DNA of 35,663 nt, from assembly GCA_947505255.1 (NCBI GenBank), contig CANNKP010000011.1:1-35663 (forward strand), written 5' to 3'. The DNA is from Flavobacteriales bacterium (GTDB taxonomy: Bacteria > Bacteroidota > Bacteroidia > Flavobacteriales_D > Crocinitomicaceae). The notes under the pieces are model-generated. The model did not search any database, was not told the DNA's origin, and saw nothing but the letters and a program-made list of their open reading frames with translations. A program made the position numbers and the translations under genes. Shown piece after piece: positions 28,037-35,663 of the stretch (its first letter is position 1; every line of letters begins with the position of its first letter).

Positions 28037-28906
28037 CTACTTCAATATAAAGCCCAATACAAATTCATGTGAACCTCCTGACACTCCATTGTTCAATTTG
28101 CTAACGGTAATATCGTACGCATAACCTATCCTGAATTTTCTTTTAATATCCCATCCTACATTAAAACAAAACGCATCTCTATTTCTGTATCCAATTCCTA
28201 ATGAATATTTTTCTTTATAGAATATTGATGCGTTTACATCCAAACTTTGAAAGTTTAAATCTGTTCTATATAAAATTTGTGGTTTGAATTGAAAACCGTT
28301 TACCTTTCCGAATATATAATCTGCAAAAACATAGAAATGTTCTCCATATTGATAACCATCAGAATTTGCTTGTCTGTTTAATTGCGTTACACTAATTCCT
28401 GTATTAAATTTTTTGCGTGAATATGCAATCCCAAAATCTGCTATGAAATTTGTTTGATTAAAATTAACCGGCAAATTCGGGTCAATTGGTGTAGTTGGCG
28501 GAACCCAAATTCCATCTAATCTATAATTAGCTATTCCACCCGCTATTCCTATCGATAAAACACTTTCATTTTTCAATTGAATTTGATAACTGTAATTTAC
28601 TTTTAGTTGATTTTGATTAGAAAAACCGATTTTATCATGTAGATAACTTAAACCTAACCCTCCATGGAATTTATCCAACTTGACTGAATAACTTGCCAAT
28701 TCTGGTGCACCATTTACTCCAATCCATTGCCATCGTGCTAAAAATGTGGCTTGGTGTTTATAGTTTAAACCAACTGTAGCAGGGTTAAAGAAATTCTTTG
28801 TGTTCCAAAATTGTGTAAACAACGGTTCTTGTTGTGCCTTGAAGCTAAACCAATTTAAAATAAAAAGGACTAAGATTGATTTCTGAAATGTAAATTGTTT
28901 GATCAT
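28037..28906 (-). CDS. PorP/SprF family type IX secretion-associated membrane protein
   Basis: QQEPLFTQFWNTKNFFNPATVGLNYKHQATFLARWQWIGVNGAP...HGGLGLSYLHDKIGFSNQNQLKVNYSYQI, C-terminal barrel ending GGSHEFVLGFILK. Confidence 0.93.
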   Translation of the reverse strand: MIKQFTFQKSILVLFILNWFSFKAQQEPLFTQFWNTKNFFNPATVGLNYKHQATFLARWQWIGVNGAPELASYSVKLDKFHGGLGLSYLHDKIGFSNQNQLKVNYSYQIQLKNESVLSIGIAGGIANYRLDGIWVPPTTPIDPNLPVNFNQTNFIADFGIAYSRKKFNTGISVTQLNRQANSDGYQYGEHFYVFADYIFGKVNGFQFKPQILYRTDLNFQSLDVNASIFYKEKYSLGIGYRNRDAFCFNVGWDIKRKFRIGYAYDITVSKLNNGVSGGSHEFVLGFILK

Positions 28907-28963
28907 GTTTGTAGAACAAATGAAGCCTTTTAAAAGTTACAATTATTCAAAATTAAACACAAA

Positions 28964-28990
28964 AAAACCGACTCTTTCACGAATCGGTTT
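28964..28990 (-). terminator. Intrinsic terminator downstream of the small ORF 29009-29158
   Basis: Minus strand: AAACCGATTCGTGAAAGAGTCGGTTTTTTTGTG; AAACCGA/TCGGTTT stem then T-run. Confidence 0.8.
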
Positions 28991-29008
28991 TACTTTAAGA
29001 CTTTGTTC

Positions 29009-29158
29009 TTAATTTAAGTGGATCAGAACTTTTTCCATTTTAATTTTTTTCACCTCTAAAGCTTTACTGTAATTCAAAATTGCAACGAGCGTTTTGTTTG
29101 AGGGACCGAATTTAATCTCTTCGGAAGGAGCGATCATTTCTGGGTATTTTTTCAACAT
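29009..29158 (-). CDS. Small 49-aa protein of unknown function (below the supplied ORF length cutoff)
   Basis: Manual translation: MLKKYPEMIAPSEEIKFGPSNKTLVAILNYSKALEVKKIKMEKVLIHLN*; followed by an intrinsic terminator. Confidence 0.6.
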   Translation of the reverse strand: MLKKYPEMIAPSEEIKFGPSNKTLVAILNYSKALEVKKIKMEKVLIHLN

Positions 29159-29259
29159 AGGCGAAGCGTTTGTTTTTTTTAATGATAGTATTAAAACGTA
29201 ACTTGCTTTTGTTTAGTATATCAGTAAGAAAATAAATTGGGGTTATGAGAATTCTTTGT

Positions 29260-31341
29260 TTAATATGACCCAAACCATCTTCTTAAAAACCATTCTGTCG
29301 CAATTAATAACAATAGCAAGAAGAATAAGATTTTATAATCTATCAAATCATTGAAAGAGGCATCTTTATATGATACAGATGCAATATCTGTTCGCTTCTT
29401 AATTAATTCAATGGTTTTCTTGTAGTTCTTTAGTAAATCAAAACTTCCATTTGTTTTACTTGAAATTTGATTTAACAGTGAATGATTAGCATAGGTATCT
29501 AAACTTTCAATAGCAATATCCTCCACTACAAAAACCCCTGATTTCCGCGTTGTTTTCCCATTATATGTGGCTGATGCAGTCCAATTGTATTTACCAGGGT
29601 TCATTTTCCCTAAAGACAATTTATAGAAATCTCCAGCAACAGCGAATTGAAAATTGGATTTTTGGTTTTTATCATCCGTTAATGTCAAATTGATTTTAGG
29701 TTTGGTAATGGCTTCCATCGCATCATTATAAAATGTTGCGTTCAGAATGACATCTTCATCTTTCGTAAACCTCTTTGGAAAAGCAACATGCAGTGCCGAT
29801 TTGTTTTGTTTCACCAATAAATACTGAGTAATTTTTTGAATCAATTCAGTAAAAGAATCAAATGTTCCTGTTCGCACAAAATCATTTACTTTCCATTTCC
29901 AGATACCTTCTCCATATAAAATTCCGTATTTTGAATTACCTCTTTTATTGAAAAACAACAAAGGATCTTTCTTTTTTATACCACCTAAACGTTGAAAAAT
30001 TGCTATTTCAGCACCACCAGAAATTTTCATTTCTCCAAACTTTGTTTTTAACGGTGGGAAATACTCAAACGATTTCTTTAATCCGTCAGAAATTTCAAAT
30101 TGTTGAAACCCATCATTAACAACTCCTTGAATTTCATCTGTTTGATTCCCTGCGCCTACTGCTACTCCAATATTTAGTTTTTGAACTATTGAACTAGGTG
30201 TATTTGGACCGATACAATACAACATTGAAATATTTTGTGCTGTCAATAAAGAATTAATCGATGCGTCATAACCAATTCCTGGTTCATGCCAGATGACTAA
30301 ATCAACTTTCTTTAAATCCCTGTCCCAATCCTTCATTAGAACAGCTTTTACTTCCAAGTTTTCATCCTCTTCTATTACCTGTTTCAAGGCTGATAAATCA
30401 GGGTGCGGAGCACCAGCCAAAATCAATACTTTACTTCTTGAATCAATTACCTCAATGTAAAAAATGCGTTTATTATTCTTATAATTGAATTCATTCGCTT
30501 CCTCTGTAACACTTACAGTATACGTTTGAAAACCTATTTTATCTGTATCTAAGAGGAACGTTACATGTTCGAAATCTCTTTTGCCATCCTTGTAACTGAT
30601 TTTTTGAGAAGCAATTGTATTGCCATTTGAAGAAATACTCACTGTAGAACTTCCCTTCCCCATTTTAATAGCTTCAACATCTACTTCAACTGGAAATTTA
30701 TTCTTAAAAAATGTCACTTCATTCGCTGCTACATTTTTAATGTAATGATCTCTTTTCTGAACAGTGTCTCCAACACCTAAAGTAAAAACAGGAGTTAAAT
30801 TAATTTTCTCCGCAGCATAAACAGGGTTGTTACCAGTATTAAAATTACCGTCTGAAACAAAAATGATTCCTCCAACATTGCGGTTGTAATAATCTACATT
30901 AATTTTTTCAAATCCTGCAGACAAATTTGATAGTGCGTCTGTAAAAAGATCCTTTTTACCATATTGAACAGCAGAACCAACAGTCATTTCAATCATTTCA
31001 TACGAATCCCCAAGATCTTCAGACAAACTTTTTTGTAAAGCGTCTATCATAGGGGCAACTTGACTACTATCTTTGTAATTCTTCAAAGAACTAGACTTGT
31101 CAACAAGTGTTATGATAATTGGTTTTTCAATTCTAAAATCAACAACTTCGAAAATTAAACCAATTAGTAAAATTCCGATAATGAATAGAATCCCTGTTCG
31201 CAAGCTTTTAAAAAGAATTTGCCATTTTTTAGACAATTCTTTCATCCAATTTGAATTAGAATAAAACCAAATAGCCAAAAAAACACTGATAACAGCCCAT
31301 GGAATTAACCAAAGAATAGATATGTCTGATGCGAATCTCAT
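29260..31341 (-). CDS. Membrane-anchored VWA-like domain protein
   Basis: Two N-terminal TM helices, MIDAS-like DKSSS (DxSxS), GGIIFVSDGNFNTGNNP, C-terminal TM ending EWFLRRWFGSY. Confidence 0.8.
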   Translation of the reverse strand: MRFASDISILWLIPWAVISVFLAIWFYSNSNWMKELSKKWQILFKSLRTGILFIIGILLIGLIFEVVDFRIEKPIIITLVDKSSSLKNYKDSSQVAPMIDALQKSLSEDLGDSYEMIEMTVGSAVQYGKKDLFTDALSNLSAGFEKINVDYYNRNVGGIIFVSDGNFNTGNNPVYAAEKINLTPVFTLGVGDTVQKRDHYIKNVAANEVTFFKNKFPVEVDVEAIKMGKGSSTVSISSNGNTIASQKISYKDGKRDFEHVTFLLDTDKIGFQTYTVSVTEEANEFNYKNNKRIFYIEVIDSRSKVLILAGAPHPDLSALKQVIEEDENLEVKAVLMKDWDRDLKKVDLVIWHEPGIGYDASINSLLTAQNISMLYCIGPNTPSSIVQKLNIGVAVGAGNQTDEIQGVVNDGFQQFEISDGLKKSFEYFPPLKTKFGEMKISGGAEIAIFQRLGGIKKKDPLLFFNKRGNSKYGILYGEGIWKWKVNDFVRTGTFDSFTELIQKITQYLLVKQNKSALHVAFPKRFTKDEDVILNATFYNDAMEAITKPKINLTLTDDKNQKSNFQFAVAGDFYKLSLGKMNPGKYNWTASATYNGKTTRKSGVFVVEDIAIESLDTYANHSLLNQISSKTNGSFDLLKNYKKTIELIKKRTDIASVSYKDASFNDLIDYKILFFLLLLLIATEWFLRRWFGSY

Positions 31342-31429
31342 AAATGGATTCCCGAATTTACAAAACTCTCAGCAAACTGAGCCTTTAGAAATGAAAAAGG
31401 ATTTAAATAAATTTCTTGAATATTAAAAA

Positions 31430-32368
31430 TCACTCTTTGAAGTTCATCATTTTATATGAAATACCTAATCCTAAAACCGATTTAAATTGTGTTCGAGGAC
31501 CAATATCTCCATTTGAATCGCGGATATCGATATCATCATCATAAATAAGCATCCAATTCAAAGAAGCAGAGAACCAAGAATTTACTTTGAAATTAAAAAT
31601 AGCTTCCATATTCACATCAATGTTCTCGGGAGTATTCAAGTAATTGCTAAACAATTCTAATTTTGATTTCAAGTCGATATTCTTTGCTATAGTCATGTTA
31701 TATTTAACCTTAATATACGCTCCAAATTCTCCTCTTAATCTTTTACCTTCAGTCAAAACATTCCCTAAATTGTCGTAAGTTGCTGCATCGACCCCAAAAG
31801 ATCCAGAATTTGCTAAAATTTGATCATTAACAAGCGTCAATTTCATTGCTAAAGGAGAAGTAAATATGGAGAAATTATCACTTTTAATGTAATCGATTCC
31901 AATGGCAATGTTAACATATCCTGGAGCCAAAAATGTTGAAACGCGAATTGAATCATTTGGGTAAGAAAACCCATCTAACATTTGAGTTTTAAATCCTCCG
32001 AGAATCGAAATATAAAAATGCTCCTTAATTTTACAGCCTAAATTAGTTGCTAAATCAATTTTATCATCCGTTTTTTGCAACCCTTCAGTCGATTGTTTAT
32101 CAATGTTCTTTAAGCCACCTAAAGCAATACTAAAGTCATTCGACCATTTCAAATTATTTTTATCGAATAATGAACTTGCGGAAATTGAGCCAAGAACTGA
32201 TACATTGTTCCTTCCTCCCGCATTCCAATTCACAAATGAAGTTTGAGTTCCATTCAATCCATATATTGCTTTCAATTTCCAGTGCTTTACTTGAACTATG
32301 TCAATTGTGTCCTGCGAATATCCTGTTATCGAGATGAATAGAATTAAAATAGCTGCTAATAATTTCAT
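31430..32368 (-). CDS. DUF3078 domain-containing outer-membrane protein
   Basis: Signal peptide; HWKLKAIYGLNGTQTSFVNWNAGGRNNVSVLGSISASSLF; C-terminal barrel. Confidence 0.85.
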   Translation of the reverse strand: MKLLAAILILFISITGYSQDTIDIVQVKHWKLKAIYGLNGTQTSFVNWNAGGRNNVSVLGSISASSLFDKNNLKWSNDFSIALGGLKNIDKQSTEGLQKTDDKIDLATNLGCKIKEHFYISILGGFKTQMLDGFSYPNDSIRVSTFLAPGYVNIAIGIDYIKSDNFSIFTSPLAMKLTLVNDQILANSGSFGVDAATYDNLGNVLTEGKRLRGEFGAYIKVKYNMTIAKNIDLKSKLELFSNYLNTPENIDVNMEAIFNFKVNSWFSASLNWMLIYDDDIDIRDSNGDIGPRTQFKSVLGLGISYKMMNFKE

Positions 32369-32492
32369 GCTTCAGTTTTTTAACTAGTAAAATTGCCTAT
32401 AATTTTATTAAACAATAATGATTTACGTCATTGAATGGACTGTTAATTCCGAATGTTTTTAGTAAATTCGTCACGTTTTAAAACTAGATAAA

Positions 32493-33671
32493 ATGTCAAA
32501 AGAAGTTTATATAATATCCGCAGTAAGAACTCCTATTGGTTCATTCATGGGAGGTTTATCTACCGTTCCTGCAACAGCTTTAGGCTCAGCAGCAATTAAA
32601 GGTGCATTGGAAAAAGGAAACGTTAAAAGTGAGCTAATTGAAGAAGTCTTCATGGGAAATGTTCTTCAAGCTGGAGTTGGACAAGCTCCTGCCCGTCAGG
32701 CAGCTCTGGGTGCAGGTTTAGGACAAAATGTTCCTTGTACAACGGTTAATAAAGTATGTGCTTCAGGAATGAAAGCAATTATGTTTGGTGCTCAATCAAT
32801 TATTGCTGGTGACAATCATATCGTTATCGCTGGTGGAATGGAAAATATGTCTCAAGTTCCTCATTATTTAGACGGCCGAAATGGTGTTAAATTTGGTAAT
32901 ATCGGATTGTTAGACGGAATCACAAAAGACGGTTTATTAGATGTCTACAGCAACGTTCCAATGGGAAATTGTGCTGAACTTTGTGCTAAAGAACATAACA
33001 TTACTAGAGAAGATCAAGATAATTTCGCTGTAAATTCATACACACGCTCTTCAGAAGCTTGGAAAGCAGGAAAATTCACAAATGAAGTTGTTCCAGTTGC
33101 TGTTCCGCAGAGAAAAGGTGATCCAATTATCATTTCTGAAGACGAAGAATACAAAAACGTATTTTTGGATAAAATACCAAGTTTACGTCCTGCTTTCGAT
33201 AAAGAAGGAACAATTACAGCTGCTAATGCATCAACAATAAACGATGGTGCTTCTGCTCTAATTCTTGCTTCAAAAGAAGCAGTTGAAAAATACGGATTGA
33301 AACCAATTGCAAAAATTATTAGTTATGCAGATGCTGCTCATGCGCCAGAATGGTTCACAACAGCACCTTCTTTAGCAATTCCAAAAGCATTAGATAAGGC
33401 AGGACTAACAACTGCTGATGTTGATTATTGGGAGTTGAACGAAGCGTTTGCAGTTGTTGGAATTGCAAATACAAAAATCTTAGGATTAGATCATTCAAAG
33501 GTTGATGTTAACGGTGGAGCAGTTTCATTAGGTCACCCACTTGGGAATTCAGGTTCTAGAGTAATTGTCACTTTAATCAATGTTTTAAAACAAAACGGTG
33601 GTAAAATTGGCGGCGCAGCTATCTGCAACGGTGGCGGTGGAGCTTCAGCTATGATTATTGAGAATATATAA
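32493..33671 (+). CDS. Acetyl-CoA C-acetyltransferase (thiolase)
   Basis: NKVCASGMKAIMFG, NASTINDGASALIL, LNEAFAVV, NGGAVSLGHPLGNSGSR, ICNGGGGASAM. Confidence 0.96.
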   Translation: MSKEVYIISAVRTPIGSFMGGLSTVPATALGSAAIKGALEKGNVKSELIEEVFMGNVLQAGVGQAPARQAALGAGLGQNVPCTTVNKVCASGMKAIMFGAQSIIAGDNHIVIAGGMENMSQVPHYLDGRNGVKFGNIGLLDGITKDGLLDVYSNVPMGNCAELCAKEHNITREDQDNFAVNSYTRSSEAWKAGKFTNEVVPVAVPQRKGDPIIISEDEEYKNVFLDKIPSLRPAFDKEGTITAANASTINDGASALILASKEAVEKYGLKPIAKIISYADAAHAPEWFTTAPSLAIPKALDKAGLTTADVDYWELNEAFAVVGIANTKILGLDHSKVDVNGGAVSLGHPLGNSGSRVIVTLINVLKQNGGKIGGAAICNGGGGASAMIIENI

Positions 33672-33726
33672 AAGTTGATTTTTACTTCTGGAAAATAGAA
33701 AAAGATTCTTCATAAACTAAATTATT

Positions 33727-33767
33727 ATATCCCAGTAAAAACTGTTTACTGGGATATTTGTTTTTTA
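33727..33767 (+). terminator. Rho-independent terminator of the thiolase gene
   Basis: atatcccagtaaa-aactg-tttactgggatat 13-bp perfect stem followed by ttgttttttat. Confidence 0.88.
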
Positions 33768-33782
33768 TAGTTTTCTATTTTG

Positions 33783-33834
33783 GCAGCCCTGTTGGTTAAG
33801 CTCAGTTTCAAGTATTGGCTTAACACGAAGCTGC
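33783..33834. other. Nested inverted repeats, candidate structured element
   Basis: gcagc(33783)...gttaagc(33795)...gcttaac(33818)...gctgc(33830). Confidence 0.5.
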
Positions 33835-33889
33835 TATTCACTTGAAAAAAAAAATATTTTAAATGATAATATAGCGAGAAAGCAAAATC

Positions 33890-35020
33890 TTACTTTCCTT
33901 CCCTTACCAAATCAAAATAGATTTTCTCGTATAATGGTAAAATCTTTGCCAAATCAAAATCATGCGCTCTATCTACGGCTTTGTGCTTGAACCAATTTAA
34001 CGTTTCGTCATCCTTGAAAATTTTCAACGCATTATTAGCCATATCTTCCACATCACCAACATTAGAAAGGAAACCCGTTTCACCGTGAACATTTACTTCT
34101 GGAATTCCACCAGTATTTGAAGAGATTACTGGCACTCCAACAGCCATTGCTTCTAATGCCGCCAAACCAAAACTTTCTGTTTCTGACGGTAACAAGAATA
34201 AATCAGAAATTTCTAGAACATGCGCCGTGTCACTCACATTTCCTAAGAACAAAACTTTACCGCATAAATCCAAATCGCGCACTAAACGCTCCAATGAAGA
34301 ACGCTCTGGTCCATCACCCGCAAGAATAAGTTTAGATGGAATCTGTTTGTTTACGAGTGCAAATACTTTTACAACATCATCTATCCTCTTTACTTTTCGA
34401 AAATTAGAAACGTGACATAATATGCGCTCATCATCCAATGCATATTTTCTTCGAACATCACTTGCTGCATTGCTAGGCTTCAGATTTGGAGCAATAAAAT
34501 TTGGAATAACATGAATTTCTCGAGTAGTATTGAAATGAGTATACGTATCATTTTTTAAACTCTCAGAAACGGCTGTAACAGCATCCGATTGATTGATGCA
34601 AAAAGTAATAACTGGTTCAAATGACGGATCTTTTCCTACTAAAGTTATATCTGTTCCGTGGAGCGTTGTGATATAAGGAATGTTTATTCCTTGGGATTTT
34701 AAAATCTGCTTTGCCATATAAGCAGCAGAAGCATGAGGAATAGCATAATGCACATGTAATAAATCCAATTTTTCATACTTTACAACATCAACCATTTTAC
34801 TTGTTAATTCTGTTTCATACGGTTGATATTCAAACAAAGGATAATCGCTAATAGCGACTTCATGGTAAAAAATATTTTCGCGAAAACTACCCAATCGAAC
34901 AGGCTGAGAATAAGTAATAAAATGAACTTGATGTCCTTTTTTTGCTAATGCCTTTCCTAATTCTGTTCCTACTACTCCGCTTCCACCAAAAGTTGGGTAT
35001 AATACAATTCCTATTTTCAT
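33890..35020 (-). CDS. bshA: N-acetyl-alpha-D-glucosaminyl L-malate synthase BshA (bacillithiol biosynthesis)
   Basis: MKIGIVLYPTFGGSGVVGTELGKALAKKGHQVHFITYSQPVRL, LHVHYAIPHASAAYMAKQI, TLHGTDITLVGKDPSF, SETESFGLAALEAMAVGVPVISSNTGGIPEV. Confidence 0.95.
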   Translation of the reverse strand: MKIGIVLYPTFGGSGVVGTELGKALAKKGHQVHFITYSQPVRLGSFRENIFYHEVAISDYPLFEYQPYETELTSKMVDVVKYEKLDLLHVHYAIPHASAAYMAKQILKSQGINIPYITTLHGTDITLVGKDPSFEPVITFCINQSDAVTAVSESLKNDTYTHFNTTREIHVIPNFIAPNLKPSNAASDVRRKYALDDERILCHVSNFRKVKRIDDVVKVFALVNKQIPSKLILAGDGPERSSLERLVRDLDLCGKVLFLGNVSDTAHVLEISDLFLLPSETESFGLAALEAMAVGVPVISSNTGGIPEVNVHGETGFLSNVGDVEDMANNALKIFKDDETLNWFKHKAVDRAHDFDLAKILPLYEKIYFDLVREGK

Positions 35021-35169
35021 CTTAATTTTTATTCCTTTTATACTTTATTCTAACTAAAAACATAATTCAAATTGAAACACATAGAAACATAGAACACATA
35101 GGTTTATGTACGAATTAACTCACCACTCAAAACTCATCACTTATAATTTGCAACTTGTAATTAGCAACT

Positions 35170-35663
35170 TCACTTCGTGCGTGCTAAAACTGCTTCGTAT
35201 ATTACTTTTTGTATTTCTGTTCGAATGCTCATATCCCTAATTTTCCAATTATCTTGATCTGGACAAACACGATTGGATAAAAACACATAATTAATATCAT
35301 ATTTAGGATCTGCCCAAACAAGTGTTCCCGTAAAACCAGAATGACCAAAACTCAACTGCGACGCACCTTCATAACATGGTCCACCACCACCAGGGGAAGG
35401 TCTATCAAACCCTGCTCCTCGTCTGTTTCCTTCAAATTGCGCTTTTGTGAATTCCTCGACCACTTCAGGTTTCATATAAGTAACATTTCCATAGCGTCCT
35501 TTGTTCAAGATAAGTTGCATTAAGGAAGCTAAATCTGTTGCGTTGGAAAATAATCCGGCATGTCCTCCAATGCCTCCAAGCATCGCCGCGCCTGGATCAT
35601 GAACATATCCATGTACCAATTGCTTTCTAAAAACTTTATCATTTTCGGTTGGTATAATTCGAT
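35170..35663 (-). CDS. Serine hydrolase (class C beta-lactamase-like), truncated by the window edge; probably the C-terminal domain of a GH3-serine hydrolase fusion
   Basis: Reading frame stays open past the track start to the window end (RIIPTENDKVFRKQLVHGYVHDPGAAMLGGIGGHAGLFSNATDLASLMQ...LSFGHSGFTGTLVWADP). Confidence 0.85.
   Translation of the reverse strand, partial: RIIPTENDKVFRKQLVHGYVHDPGAAMLGGIGGHAGLFSNATDLASLMQLILNKGRYGNVTYMKPEVVEEFTKAQFEGNRRGAGFDRPSPGGGGPCYEGASQLSFGHSGFTGTLVWADPKYDINYVFLSNRVCPDQDNWKIRDMSIRTEIQKVIYEAVLARTK

Noticed and set aside
31368-31381. Hairpin ctcag-caaa-ctgag as terminator between the DUF3078 and VWA genes
   Set aside because: Only a 5-bp stem and no convincing T-run on the minus strand.
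33795-33824. Possible integron attC site (GTTAAGC ... GCTTAAC)
   Set aside because: The core motifs are in the wrong order: attC needs RYYYAAC ... GTTRRRY, here it is GTTRRRY ... RYYYAAC on both strands. No integrase or cassette array is present.
1-35663. CRISPR array, tRNA/rRNA genes, transposons, prophage or toxin-antitoxin/defence systems
   Set aside because: I looked for spaced direct repeats, transposase/integrase motifs and defence-type domains in the ORF translations and gaps and found none I can support.

Overview
AT-rich chromosomal segment from a Bacteroidetes/Flavobacteriia-like bacterium, judged from T9SS-type proteins, TAnnTTTG promoter elements, a PorP/SprF protein, an S46 peptidase, a Bacteroidetes-style LptD and BshA. 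I see no tRNA, rRNA, CRISPR array, transposase, phage gene or recognisable defence island. It is mostly compact conserved genes. The most interesting locus is the left-end operon encoding a methyltransferase, a T9SS-tailed MbnP-like protein and an MbnH-like di-heme peroxidase, which is a candidate copper-binding, tryptophan-modifying pair. Other points of interest: a tight envelope/redox operon (amidase, MCE, two Fe-S proteins) with a degenerate HAD-like mini-protein embedded in it; a CstB-like persulfide dioxygenase with a pseudo-rhodanese domain in the same window as bshA; an unlisted 49-aa ORF followed by a clean terminator; and several intergenic repeat or structured elements. All homology calls come from reading the translations; no searches were run.
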